64,000 nucleotides of DNA from Acetobacteraceae bacterium (GTDB lineage: Bacteria; Pseudomonadota; Alphaproteobacteria; Acetobacterales; Acetobacteraceae), in assembly GCA_025354865.1 (NCBI GenBank), contig JANXMB010000047.1:1-64000 (forward strand), read 5' to 3'. Made by a program: the position numbers and the translations under genes. Positions within the stretch are counted from its first letter, which is position 1. Each line of letters opens with the position of its first letter. Under the pieces are notes generated by a model. That model searched no databases. It was given only the letters and a program-made list of their open reading frames with translations, and had not been told where the DNA came from. Below are positions 17,391-26,040 of this stretch, one piece after another.

Positions 17391-18569
17391 CTATCGCACC
17401 GATTTCGCCGCGCGCAGCTCCGCGATCTTTTCAGGGCTGTAACCCAGGGCGCCCAGGATGGAGTCGGTGTGCTCCCCGGCCATCGGCGGTTGCAGGCGCA
17501 GGCCCGGCGCTTCGTCGTCGAAGCAAATCGGGGTTCCCGGCAACTTGGCATAGCTGCCGTCGGGCATGCGCACGTCCATCATGCGCCCGTGCGCGTTCAA
17601 TTGCGGGTCGTCGAACAGATCGGACGGGGTCCGCACTGGGGAGAACGGAATGGCGATCTCGTCCATGATGCGTTCCAGCGTGGCGATATCGTAGCGCGCC
17701 ACGATCTCCGTCACGTAGGGTCGCAGCGCATCGCGGTTCGTCGCCCGCTCGGGGTTCGTCAGAAAGCGCGGATCGGTCAGCAAATGTTCGCAATCGAAGT
17801 GCTTGCAGAAATTGCGCCAGTGGTTGTCGGACGTGATGCCGATGAACAATTTCTCCCCGTTCAGGGTGGAAAATGTCTCGTAAATGCCCCAGGCGCCGCT
17901 GCGCGCCGGCATCGGCGGGGACGGGGTGCCGGTCGCGGCCTCTCCGGCCATGTGTTGAGCCACCAGAAAAGCGCAGGATTCGTACAGCGAGCTGGTGACC
18001 TTGCGGCCCAGCCCGTCTTTGTCGCGCTGGCGCAGTGCGGCGAGGATGCCGATCACCCCCATCACCCCGCCCATGATATCGACGACGGAACTGCCGGCGC
18101 GCAGCGGTTGGCCGGGCGGGCCGGTCATGTAGGCCAGCCCGGTCATGTACTGTACTATCTCGTCCAGCGCCGGCCGGTGCTCGTAAGGCCCGGGCAGAAA
18201 GCCCTTCATGGCGCAGTAGATCGTGCGTGGGTTGACCGCATGCACCGCGTCCCAGCCCATGCCGAGCTTGTCCATGGTGCCGGGGCCGAAGTTTTCGATC
18301 AGGACGTCGGCGGTGCGCACCATATCCAGCGCGATGCTGCGCCCGGCCTCGGACTTCAGATCCAGGCAGACGCCGCGCTTGTTGCGGTTGAAATAGCAGA
18401 AAAATCCGCTGGCGAAGCCGCGCAGCGCGCGGGTGTGATCGCCGTTCGGGGCAGGCTCGATCTTGATGACATCGGCACCGAGGTCCGCCAGCACGACGCC
18501 GCAGGACGGCCCCATAACGGTATGGGTGAATTCGAGAACGGTCACGCCCTCGAGTGGCAACACCGACAT
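17391..18569 (-). CDS. CaiB/BaiF family CoA-transferase (class III)
   Basis: 392 residues from ATG 18569, preceded by CAGGAG at a good distance; the longer upstream frame overlaps the palindrome and the MFS gene. Family features: LEFTHTVMGPSCGVVLADLGADVIKIE at the N-terminus, GDHTRALRGF, NRNKRGVCLDLK, LIENFGPGTMDKLG, the segment AGSSVVDIMGGVMGVIG carrying the expected catalytic Asp, and the C-terminal PFSPVRTPSDLFDDPQL. Class III enzymes move CoA between organic acids (for example formyl, succinyl, carnitine, benzylsuccinate or mesaconyl) through an aspartyl-CoA thioester, usually as interlaced dimers. The substrate is not predictable from sequence. It is the last gene of a two-gene minus-strand run behind the MFS exporter, separated from it by a 19-bp palindrome. 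Confidence 0.9.
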   Translation of the reverse strand: MSVLPLEGVTVLEFTHTVMGPSCGVVLADLGADVIKIEPAPNGDHTRALRGFASGFFCYFNRNKRGVCLDLKSEAGRSIALDMVRTADVLIENFGPGTMDKLGMGWDAVHAVNPRTIYCAMKGFLPGPYEHRPALDEIVQYMTGLAYMTGPPGQPLRAGSSVVDIMGGVMGVIGILAALRQRDKDGLGRKVTSSLYESCAFLVAQHMAGEAATGTPSPPMPARSGAWGIYETFSTLNGEKLFIGITSDNHWRNFCKHFDCEHLLTDPRFLTNPERATNRDALRPYVTEIVARYDIATLERIMDEIAIPFSPVRTPSDLFDDPQLNAHGRMMDVRMPDGSYAKLPGTPICFDDEAPGLRLQPPMAGEHTDSILGALGYSPEKIAELRAAKSVR

Positions 18570-18610
18570 GGGGACTCCTGGGTTATGGCAGGCGGGGGTT
18601 ATGGCGTCCC

Positions 18611-18664
18611 GATCCTTTCGGTGGGGCGGGGGGGTGTCAAGCCATCCGCCCCACCGAAAGGATC
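18611..18664. repeat. Perfect 19-bp palindrome (stem-loop) between MFS and CoA-transferase genes
   Basis: GATCCTTTCGGTGGGGCGG (18611-18629) is exactly complementary to 18646-18664, with a 16-nt loop. It starts 14 nt after the MFS stop codon on the minus strand and ends 41 nt before the CoA-transferase start. There is no T-tract, so it is either a REP-like element or an mRNA-end stabiliser/attenuator rather than a classical terminator. Confidence 0.8.
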
Positions 18665-18678
18665 CGCGCGCCGTCGCC

Positions 18679-20271
18679 TCAGGGATCGAAGGCGAGATAC
18701 CGAGCGGGGCGGTTGGTGTCGTGCTGGTAGGCGGCGGCGCGGGCGAGCAGGGTGCGGTCGGTGTCGGACAGGCGCCCGGCTTCCCGCAGATGGTCGGTCC
18801 AGCTTTCCATCGACCAGATCTCCACCCAGCCCTCGGGATGGGCGACGTTTTCGTAAATCTGCCAGAATTGCGCCCCGGCCCGGCCGCGCAGCAGCCGCAC
18901 TTCCCGCATGATCGCCATAAACGCCTCCCGCTCGGCTGGGCTGACCGCATAATGCGCGGTCTCCATCACCCGGCCACGGGCGTTGCGCAGCAGCGGCACC
19001 AGCTCCGCTGCCGGGGCTTCCGGGGTCAGCGCGGCTTCGCTGCGAACCGGGGCGGCGGCGGGGGCAATCGCCTCGATCCGGTAGGCCAGAGCGGCAACGG
19101 CCAGCGCCGCGCCGACACCGGCCGCGATGCCCAGTGTCGAGGGCATACCGATCTGCCCCGCGAGCCAGCCCCATCCGAAGGACCCGACGGTCAATGCCCC
19201 GTTTTGCGCCAGTTGGTAGATCGACAGCGCGCGCGCCCTGACCCAGGGGGGGCAGGCAAGCTGGGCCGCAGCCTGCATCGTGGCATAGGCCGAGGTCCAG
19301 CCGATCCCGAACAGCAGCATCCCGAAGGCTGCCAGGGTCCAGTGGTGCGCGAACGACAGCAGCGCCATGCCAACGCAGGAGGAGAATGTGCACAACAACA
19401 CCGTGCGCCCACGGCTGAAATGCTTGCGGAACATCGGCAGCAGCATGCCGGACGCCACCCCGCCGGCGCCCATCGCCCCCAGAATGACGCCGTACATCCC
19501 GGCGCCCAGGCCCAGTTCCTGTCGCACGAACAGCGGCAGCAGCCCCCAGGGCGCGGCGCAGGGGATGGAGTAGGCGATCGTCCGCATCATCGCCGACCGA
19601 ATGGCCGGGGTATTGCGCACGAACCGCATCCCCGCGCGCATCGCCGACAGCAGATGTTCGCGCGGCAGCCCGGTGAAGTGGCGGGTGTTGCGGCGCCAGA
19701 CCACCAGGGACGCAATGACCGTGGTGATCGACACGGCATACAGGCTGAACGCCAAACTCGGCCCGCCCAACAGGATCAAAAACCCCGCCAACGCCGGCCC
19801 CACCGCTCGGGTCAGGTTGAAGCCGATGCCATTGAGGGCGATGGCCTGCACCAAGTCCTCGCGCGGGACGAGTTCGGGTACGACCGCGCTCCAGGCGGGG
19901 TTGTTCAGCGCGGTGCCGATGCCGATGACGAAGGTCAGGATCAACAGCCACGACGCGGTCATCGCGCCCGACAGGGTTAGGATCGCCAGCAAGGCAGCGG
20001 CGGCGAAGGTCCAGACCTGGCAGCCGATCAGGAACACCCGGCGATCGACGATATCGGCCATCGCACCACCGGGGATCGCCAGCAGGAACACCGGCATGAT
20101 GGTGGCGGCCTGCACCATCGAGACGATCAGCGGATCGGGGGCCAGGGTGGTCATCAGCCAACCCGCGCCGGTGTTCTGCAACCACATGCCCAGCCACGCG
20201 ATCACCCCCGCGCCCCACAGCGAGCGGAACGTCGCGTTGCGTAGCGGCACCAAGGCGGCGGGAAGCATCAT
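18679..20271 (-). CDS. MFS exporter with C-terminal ABM-like domain (MFS_3, transmembrane secretion effector)
   Basis: 530 residues. The first 410 are an MFS transporter of the MFS_3/EntS group: LRNATFRSLWGAGVIAWLGMW, the motif AIPGGAMADIVDRRVFLIG between helices 2 and 3, NPAWSAVVPELVPREDLVQA, and about 12 hydrophobic helices. After a linker (PAAAPVRSEAALTPEAPAA), residues about 435-530 form a soluble dimeric alpha/beta barrel-like domain (AHYAVSPAEREAFMAIMREV, RAGAQFWQIYENV, WVEIWSMESWTDHLRE) as seen in this family. Members export siderophores, antibiotics or other small molecules; the substrate here is unknown. It is divergent from the deacetylase-like gene at 20407, with 135 nt between the starts. 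Confidence 0.88.
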   Translation of the reverse strand: MMLPAALVPLRNATFRSLWGAGVIAWLGMWLQNTGAGWLMTTLAPDPLIVSMVQAATIMPVFLLAIPGGAMADIVDRRVFLIGCQVWTFAAAALLAILTLSGAMTASWLLILTFVIGIGTALNNPAWSAVVPELVPREDLVQAIALNGIGFNLTRAVGPALAGFLILLGGPSLAFSLYAVSITTVIASLVVWRRNTRHFTGLPREHLLSAMRAGMRFVRNTPAIRSAMMRTIAYSIPCAAPWGLLPLFVRQELGLGAGMYGVILGAMGAGGVASGMLLPMFRKHFSRGRTVLLCTFSSCVGMALLSFAHHWTLAAFGMLLFGIGWTSAYATMQAAAQLACPPWVRARALSIYQLAQNGALTVGSFGWGWLAGQIGMPSTLGIAAGVGAALAVAALAYRIEAIAPAAAPVRSEAALTPEAPAAELVPLLRNARGRVMETAHYAVSPAEREAFMAIMREVRLLRGRAGAQFWQIYENVAHPEGWVEIWSMESWTDHLREAGRLSDTDRTLLARAAAYQHDTNRPARYLAFDP

Positions 20272-20406
20272 CGGCGTGTCTGTCGGTTGGCCATACCGGT
20301 CTTATACGGTGCAATCGCGGCGGTTTCATGGGAAACTCATATGAACCAACGACATCCGGTACACCGCTCCGGCAATAAGCAACGATCGACGGCAGGAGAC
20401 CGAGGC

Positions 20407-21438
20407 GTGAAAGTTTTTTGGAACCCTGTGCAATTCGCCCACGCTCCCGATTTCTTCCTGGCGCGCGGCACAGTCCGGCCGAATTACGAAATCCCGGTCC
20501 GAGCGGAAGCGTTGTTGGCGGCGTGCGAGGATATGGGGCTGGCGGTGGTGGCGCCGCCGCCGATCGATATCGCCACGCTGCTCGCGGTCCACGAGCCCGA
20601 ATATCTGGCCTTCCTGCGCGACGGTCATGCCGCCTGGAGCGCAATGGCGGACACCGGGCCGGAGATCGTCGCCAACCACCACCCCTCCCCCGAAATGATG
20701 GCCAACGGTGCTCGGCTACCCAGCGGCATTGTCGGGCAGGCCGGTTGGTTTGCCGCCGATGCCGCCTGCCCGATCGGGCCGCATACCTGGGAAGCGGCGT
20801 TCCATGCCGCCGCCGGTGCGGCTGCGGCCGCCGAAGAAGCCGCCCATGGCCGCAACGCCTACGCCCTTGCTCGCCCCCCCGGCCATCACGCCTATCGCGC
20901 TCGGGCCGGCGGGCATTGCTATCTGAACAATGCCGCGATCGCCGCCGAGCGGCTGCGGGCCAAAGGGGCTGAGCGGGTGGCGATTCTGGATATCGACAGC
21001 CATCACGGCAACGGCACCCAGGGCATTTTCTGGAACCGCCCCGATGTGTTGTTCGTGTCCGTGCACGGCGATCCCAATCGCTATTATCCCTGGTTCGTCG
21101 GCCACGCGAACGAACGCGGCGGCGGCGATGGGGCCGGCTGCAACATCAATTTCCCGCTGGCGATCGGGACCGGGGACGATGGTTGGCTGGCCGCGTTGCA
21201 GGCCGGGATCGGCGCGATCGGCATGTTCGGGGCCGAGGCCTTGGTGGTCAGCCTGGGCTTCGATGCCTCGATCGACGAACCGCTGAATGCGCTTTCGGTG
21301 ACCGCCGACGGCTTCGCCCGAGCCGGGGCGGCGATCGGGACGCTTGGCCTTCCGACCGCGATCGTGCAAGAGGGGGGCTATAACGTGGATGTCATCGGCG
21401 GGCTGCTGAAGCGGTTCCTGCATGGCTTCGGCGGATAA
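20407..21438 (+). CDS. Histone-deacetylase-fold amidohydrolase (acetylpolyamine amidohydrolase-like)
   Basis: 343 residues from GTG 20407, preceded by GGAG 8 nt upstream; an in-frame ATG at 20341 exists but its extra residues look non-conserved. The arginase/deacetylase fold is clear: ARPPGHHAYRARAGGHCYLNN (tandem active-site His pair), ILDIDSHHGNGTQ (Zn-binding Asp and His), SVHGDPNRYYPWFVG, LVVSLGFDASIDEPLN (third Zn ligand Asp), and QEGGYNVDVIG (Gly-Gly-Tyr transition-state segment). The length and the YYPWFVGHANERGGGDGAG loop match bacterial acetylpolyamine amidohydrolases, which remove acetyl groups from small amines in the cytoplasm. It is followed 19 nt later by an enoyl-CoA hydratase gene and may share its transcript. 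Confidence 0.9.
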   Translation: MKVFWNPVQFAHAPDFFLARGTVRPNYEIPVRAEALLAACEDMGLAVVAPPPIDIATLLAVHEPEYLAFLRDGHAAWSAMADTGPEIVANHHPSPEMMANGARLPSGIVGQAGWFAADAACPIGPHTWEAAFHAAAGAAAAAEEAAHGRNAYALARPPGHHAYRARAGGHCYLNNAAIAAERLRAKGAERVAILDIDSHHGNGTQGIFWNRPDVLFVSVHGDPNRYYPWFVGHANERGGGDGAGCNINFPLAIGTGDDGWLAALQAGIGAIGMFGAEALVVSLGFDASIDEPLNALSVTADGFARAGAAIGTLGLPTAIVQEGGYNVDVIGGLLKRFLHGFGG

Positions 21439-21457
21439 CAGTTAAGGTAATAGAATC

Positions 21458-22252
21458 ATGAATCTCACGTCCGGACTCGTCGGCGCCGAAGTCACCGGTG
21501 CCATTGGCTGGCTCATCTGGGACAATCAGTCGAAGCTGAACGCTTTGTCCCCGGGCATGTACGAAGATGCGCTGGAGGTCGTGAAGACCTTCGAAGAAAC
21601 CGACTCCATCAAAGTGGTGGTGATGCGTGGCGCCGGTCGGCGGGCGTTCATCTCGGGTGCCGATATCTCCAGCTTCGGCAAGACCCGCAACTCGCCGGAG
21701 GCACTGGCCGCCGCGCAGGTCGCGCCGACGCTGCTGCGGCAGAAGCTGATCGATCTGGAAAAGCCGTTGATTGCGATGATCTACGGGTATTGCCTCGGCG
21801 GCGGCATGGGCATGGCGTTGAACGCCGATATGCGCTTCGCCTCCACCGATTCGCAGTTCGGCGTGCCGGCGGCGCATCGCGGCGTGGCCTATGCGCCGGA
21901 CGGGTTGAAGCAATTGGTCGATGTCGTCGGACCGAGTTCGGCGAAGGACATCATGTTCTCCGCTCGGCGGTTGAAATCGGATGAGGCGCTGCGCATCGGC
22001 CTGATCAATCGCGTTGTCGATGCGGAAGACCTGGAAAAGGACACGATTGCCTACGCCGAAGTGCTGGCCGGCAACGCCCCGCTGTCGATGAAGGCGTCGA
22101 AATACTTCATCAACCAGTTGGGCCTGGAGCGTGCCCAACGCAACGAGGCGCGGATGGAAGCGATGCAGAAGGAAGCCGCCGCGAGCGAGGATTTCAAGGA
22201 AGCGACGCGGTCCTTCATGGAAAAGCGCCGCCCGGTGTTTACCGGTCGATAA
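21458..22252 (+). CDS. Enoyl-CoA hydratase/isomerase family protein
   Basis: A 264-residue crotonase-fold protein. WLIWDNQSKLNALSPGMYEDAL starts the fold, RRAFISGADISSFG forms the first oxyanion-hole segment, and IYGYCLGGGMGMALNADMRFAS the second. At the catalytic positions, SQFGVPAAHRGVAYAPDGLKQL has no Glu in the usual hydratase places, so the reaction may be isomerase- or decarboxylase-type rather than hydration. The C-terminus KASKYFINQLG and FKEATRSFMEKRRPVFTGR is ordinary for the family. It follows the deacetylase-like gene by 19 nt. Its 3' end overlaps the convergent ACR3 gene by 14 nt (22239-22252). Confidence 0.85.
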   Translation: MNLTSGLVGAEVTGAIGWLIWDNQSKLNALSPGMYEDALEVVKTFEETDSIKVVVMRGAGRRAFISGADISSFGKTRNSPEALAAAQVAPTLLRQKLIDLEKPLIAMIYGYCLGGGMGMALNADMRFASTDSQFGVPAAHRGVAYAPDGLKQLVDVVGPSSAKDIMFSARRLKSDEALRIGLINRVVDAEDLEKDTIAYAEVLAGNAPLSMKASKYFINQLGLERAQRNEARMEAMQKEAAASEDFKEATRSFMEKRRPVFTGR

Positions 22253-23288
22253 TCCCCGGGTCGGTAATTCCCCTCTCGTACCAACCGCGCGAACGACGGA
22301 CGATCCGCACGACCGACAGCATGACCGGCACTTCCACCAGCACACCGACCACGGTGGCAAGTGCCGCGCCGGACTGGAAGCCGAACAAGGCGATCGCCGT
22401 CGCAACCGCAAGCTCGAAGAAGTTGCTGGCCCCGATCAGGGCGGAGGGGCCGGCGACGCACCATTCCTCCCCCAAACGCCGGTTCATCCAATAGGCCAGC
22501 CCGGCGTTGAAGTAGACCTGGATGACGATCGGCACTGCCAACAAAGCGATGACCACCGGCTGCGCGACGATTTGTTCCCCTTGCAGCCCGAACAGCAGCA
22601 CGAGGGTGGCGAGCAGCGCGCTCAAGGACATCGGCGCCAGGGCGGCCAACAGCCGGCCCAGCGCCGCCGGCCCGCCGGACGCCAACACCAGATGCCGCCA
22701 CCCCTGCGCGGCGGCGACGGGGACCACGATATACAGCAGCACCGAAAGCAGCAGCGTGTCCCAGGGCACCACGATCGACGACAGGCCCAGCAACAGGCCG
22801 ACGATCGGGGCGAAGGCCACGACCATGATGCTGTCGTTCAGCGCCACCTGACTGAGGGTGAAGTGTGGCTCCCCCTCCACCAGGTTCGACCAGACGAATA
22901 CCATCGCGGTGCAGGGCGCCGCAGCGAGCAAGATAAGCCCCGCCGTGTAGCTATCGATCTGGTCCGCCGGCAGATAGGGGCGGAACAGATGGGCGACGAA
23001 TATCCAGGCCAGCGCCGCCATCGAAAACGGCTTCACCAGCCAGTTGACCCCGACGGTCGAGGCGATGCCGCGCCAATGCCGCCCGACTTGTCGCAGCGCC
23101 GCCGGATCGATTTTCAGTAGCATGGGGACGACCATCAGCCAGACCAGCACCGCGACGGGGATGTTGATCTGCGCGACGGTGGCGTTGCCGATGGCGTGAA
23201 ACAGCCCGGGCACGCGCTGCCCCAGAGCGATGCCGGCGAGAATGCACAGCCCGACCCAAAGCGTCAGATAGCGTTCGAACCGGGTCAT
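22239..23288 (-). CDS. acr3: ACR3-family arsenite efflux transporter, last gene of the exosortase operon
   Basis: 349 residues from ATG 23288, ten predicted membrane helices. Family hallmarks: WLMVVPMLLKIDP in helix 2, VNWLVKPFSMAALAW, AAPCTAMVFVWSNL with the conserved functional Cys, LNDSIMVVAFAPI, and GASNFFELAVATAIALFG with the conserved Glu. ACR3 proteins expel As(III) (some Sb(III)) using the proton-motive force. The start overlaps the exosortase stop (ATGA, 23285-23288), so it is co-translated with xrtA. No arsR, arsC or arsenate-reductase gene lies nearby. It could serve arsenite efflux or have been recruited for another small solute; the sequence itself looks like an ordinary ACR3. 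Confidence 0.9.
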   Translation of the reverse strand: MTRFERYLTLWVGLCILAGIALGQRVPGLFHAIGNATVAQINIPVAVLVWLMVVPMLLKIDPAALRQVGRHWRGIASTVGVNWLVKPFSMAALAWIFVAHLFRPYLPADQIDSYTAGLILLAAAPCTAMVFVWSNLVEGEPHFTLSQVALNDSIMVVAFAPIVGLLLGLSSIVVPWDTLLLSVLLYIVVPVAAAQGWRHLVLASGGPAALGRLLAALAPMSLSALLATLVLLFGLQGEQIVAQPVVIALLAVPIVIQVYFNAGLAYWMNRRLGEEWCVAGPSALIGASNFFELAVATAIALFGFQSGAALATVVGVLVEVPVMLSVVRIVRRSRGWYERGITDPGIIDR

Positions 23289-24829
23289 GGCCGCGCGGCA
23301 AGCGCCTCGATCTGTTGCACAAGTTCCGGATGTTGGCTCAAGAACGCGGTCAGGTCGTTCTGCACCTTGTTGCGCATCGGCGGCTTCATATGCTCCCACT
23401 CGACAACCGGCATGACTGAAACGACGATCGGGGCGAAGGATCCGCCAGTCAGGCTGTGCCATGCCATGCTGCCGCGCACCGACAGGCCCCCGAGGCTGGG
23501 GCGGCCATCGATCCATAAGCCGATCGCCATGGCCAACGCCTCCTCGGTGCCGACGAACAGCCGCCAATTATGCGGTTCCGGTTCGATCCAATTGTCGCTG
23601 GTTTCCTCCACCCAGATCGGGCGAGCCAGCCGGCGCCGCTCCGCCAGGACCGGACCGGCGGTGCTGCGGGGGGAAAACGCGACGATATGCACGTCGTAGC
23701 GGGCGCCATCGTCGCAGGTCAGGCGCCGGTCGATCGCCCAACCGCCGACCGGCGGGCGTTTGCGCTCCGGCGGTGCGCCTGGGGTGCTGGTGCAACCGCC
23801 GTCGAGTGTCAGCGGTTGCAGTTGCACGCCGTCGGATGCGGCAGAGCGGTCCAACAGCATCGCCGCGCCGGGGCTGACCGCTGCGATCGCCAGCAGCAAC
23901 GCGGCGGCGAACATGCCGGGGCGCGCATAATGCCCGTCCGGCATGGGCGATGCCGTGGGAACATCGGGGCGATGATCCTCCCGGAACGGCAGACCGCAGG
24001 CCAGCAGCAGCAGGATCACCAGCGAGAAAAACATCCAGCCATACAGCACATGGTCGGCTGCGGCGGCCTCGGCACTGCCCAATATATGCCCCAGCGAAAC
24101 GATCCCGAGGGCTCGGAACCCATTGGCAACGATTGGCACCACGATCGAGACGGCGATGAAGGCGGCTCGCCGAATGGGGCTGCGATACATCAGAATGGCA
24201 TACAGCGCGCCGAACGCGATCGAGGCGATCAGGAAGCGCAGCCCGGCGCAGGCTTGCGCGATGAAGAACGTGCCCTCGGCGATTTCAATCACGTAGCCAT
24301 CGACATAGGCCGGGATTTGCACCGCATCCAGTCCGTGACGCACGAAGACGGCGGTGATGTCCTGCAGATGCGGGGTGAGGAATTCCCCGAACGGCACCAG
24401 AAAATATAGATAGAGCAGCGGACCCGACATCGCTTTCCACAGCCGCCACCCGAACACGCCGAGGAACAACAGCTCCAGAAACGACACCGCCACGAGCTGC
24501 CGTCCCTCCATGATCCCCAGCCGCTCGGCGAACAACCACACAGCGGCGAGCGGCAGGCCCAGCAGCCCGACCAGCGGCATCGGCTTTGCCGCCAGACCGA
24601 GCAAGGCGCCACGCCGGTCCCACAGCAGATAGACGGCGATGGGCAGGACCAAGAAGCAGTGGTTGTAGGCGGTGGAATCGTCCCAGGTTTGCACGGCGGT
24701 CACCGCTTCCGTCCGGAACAACCCGCCCAGCAGCAGAATGCCGACGATCAGGCTGCCACCGGTGCCGCGCATCGCGGCCCAGGCCTGGGGCAGGCCTTGT
24801 AGCGCCAGATTCGCTTTGGCAACGCTCAT
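23285..24829 (-). CDS. xrtA: Exosortase A with C-terminal EpsI domain
   Basis: 514 residues from ATG 24829, overlapping the upstream glycosyltransferase stop (ATGA). The N-terminal 300 residues are a polytopic exosortase: LVPFGEFLTPHLQDIT, the catalytic cysteine in FIAQACAGLRFL (Cys194), the conserved Arg in NGFRALGIV (Arg239) and His248 in LGHILG. Residues about 315-514 form an EpsI-type periplasmic domain after a further helix (PGMFAAALLLAIAAVSPGA). Exosortase A cleaves PEP-CTERM tails at the inner membrane and is thought to transfer the protein to an extracellular polymer. The two PEP-CTERM proteins at 4256 and 14963 are likely substrates. It sits in the minus-strand exopolysaccharide operon. 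Confidence 0.95.
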   Translation of the reverse strand: MSVAKANLALQGLPQAWAAMRGTGGSLIVGILLLGGLFRTEAVTAVQTWDDSTAYNHCFLVLPIAVYLLWDRRGALLGLAAKPMPLVGLLGLPLAAVWLFAERLGIMEGRQLVAVSFLELLFLGVFGWRLWKAMSGPLLYLYFLVPFGEFLTPHLQDITAVFVRHGLDAVQIPAYVDGYVIEIAEGTFFIAQACAGLRFLIASIAFGALYAILMYRSPIRRAAFIAVSIVVPIVANGFRALGIVSLGHILGSAEAAAADHVLYGWMFFSLVILLLLACGLPFREDHRPDVPTASPMPDGHYARPGMFAAALLLAIAAVSPGAAMLLDRSAASDGVQLQPLTLDGGCTSTPGAPPERKRPPVGGWAIDRRLTCDDGARYDVHIVAFSPRSTAGPVLAERRRLARPIWVEETSDNWIEPEPHNWRLFVGTEEALAMAIGLWIDGRPSLGGLSVRGSMAWHSLTGGSFAPIVVSVMPVVEWEHMKPPMRNKVQNDLTAFLSQHPELVQQIEALAARP

Positions 24830-26040
24830 CGCGCGTTCTCCGACGGTCGCAGAATGGCGTCGTAACGGCTCAGGCGAGCGGGCCAGTCGTAGCGTTGCAA
24901 CACACAACCGCGTGCCGCTCGGCCGATCTCCGCACCGCGCTCCCCCGACGCCAGCGCCACACAGGCGGCGGCAAAACCGTGAATATCGTCGGCCAGCAGC
25001 ACTTCGGTTCCGGGCACGGCGTCGATCCCCTCCAACGCGCCGGAGGTTACCACGACGGGACGCGCGAGCGACATGGCTTCCAGGACCTTGTTTTGAATGC
25101 CGCGGGCGATGCGCATGGGGGCGACGGATGCGGTTGCGTGCCGGACGTACGGGCGGACATCGGCGACACGGCCGGTGACATGCACGCCATCGCGTTGCGC
25201 GAGGCGGCGCACCGTCTCGTTGGGGCTATGCCCGACGATATGGAACTGCGCTGCGGGCAGGGATTGCCGGACGATCGGCAGGATTTCGGTCGCGAACCAA
25301 ACCACCGCGTCGGCGTTCGGCGGGTAGTCCATCGTGCCGGTGAATACATAGTTGGGTACATTGGTGTCGTAGATCGGGGCGCAAGGCAGGTCGGGATCGA
25401 AATACCGGTGATCGACCCCGTTGCTGACGCCCAGAACGGTCGCGGCATGGTTCGGCACCAAGGTTTCGAACAATGCGGCCTCGGCATCGGACACGAAGCT
25501 GGCCATGTCGGCTTCCTGCGCGATGCGGCGCTCCAACGCGGCGACCTTATTCCATTCGCGCCGGTAAACCCAACGGCGCAGGCCGGTCAGCTTGTCCGCA
25601 TACGCCCGCCATTTTTCCGAATCGACATCGACCAGATCGATCGCCAGGGGCGCCGAGCGCGGCAGGTCCAAAAGGTAGGGTGCCATGTTGGAGGAGTAGA
25701 CGAACACCATCGCCGGCTTCACCCGCGCCATGACGTCGCGCACCCAGCGGCGCAGACCGCGATCCTGGAAATACGCGACACTCAGGGCCTCCCCCGTCAG
25801 CAATCCGCGCAGGCACAGGATCGTGGCGATCCGCCGGTTCAACGGCGCGATATGGGTGCTGGCGCACATTGCCCGCATGGTATCGACATGTTCGGCGTCG
25901 GCAGGATCGTCCAGCAGGCAGCCCAGATGCATCTCGTACCATTGCGACAAATAGGAAAAGATTTGCAGCGCCCGGATTTTCTCGCCCTTGGTCGGCGGGT
26001 AGGGCAGGCGCTGGATCAGGAACAAAAGGGGTGGCTTCAC
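24826..26040 (-). CDS. Glycosyltransferase, PEP-CTERM/exosortase A-associated (TIGR03087-like)
   Basis: 404 residues, GT4 fold without signal peptide. The N-terminus FLIQRLPYPPTKGEKIRALQIF and the stretch PAMVFVYSSNMAPYLLD are characteristic of the sugar transferase that accompanies exosortase A loci. The nucleotide-sugar half contains GTMDYPPNADAVVWFATEILP, FHIVGHSPN, HVTGRVADVRPYV and the donor-binding AMSLARPVVVTSGALEGID. It should add a sugar to the growing exopolysaccharide repeat unit on the cytoplasmic face of the membrane. Overlaps: its start lies inside the FemAB-like gene's stop (26037-26040) and its stop overlaps xrtA, so three genes are read as a coupled block. Confidence 0.9.
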   Translation of the reverse strand: MKPPLLFLIQRLPYPPTKGEKIRALQIFSYLSQWYEMHLGCLLDDPADAEHVDTMRAMCASTHIAPLNRRIATILCLRGLLTGEALSVAYFQDRGLRRWVRDVMARVKPAMVFVYSSNMAPYLLDLPRSAPLAIDLVDVDSEKWRAYADKLTGLRRWVYRREWNKVAALERRIAQEADMASFVSDAEAALFETLVPNHAATVLGVSNGVDHRYFDPDLPCAPIYDTNVPNYVFTGTMDYPPNADAVVWFATEILPIVRQSLPAAQFHIVGHSPNETVRRLAQRDGVHVTGRVADVRPYVRHATASVAPMRIARGIQNKVLEAMSLARPVVVTSGALEGIDAVPGTEVLLADDIHGFAAACVALASGERGAEIGRAARGCVLQRYDWPARLSRYDAILRPSENAR

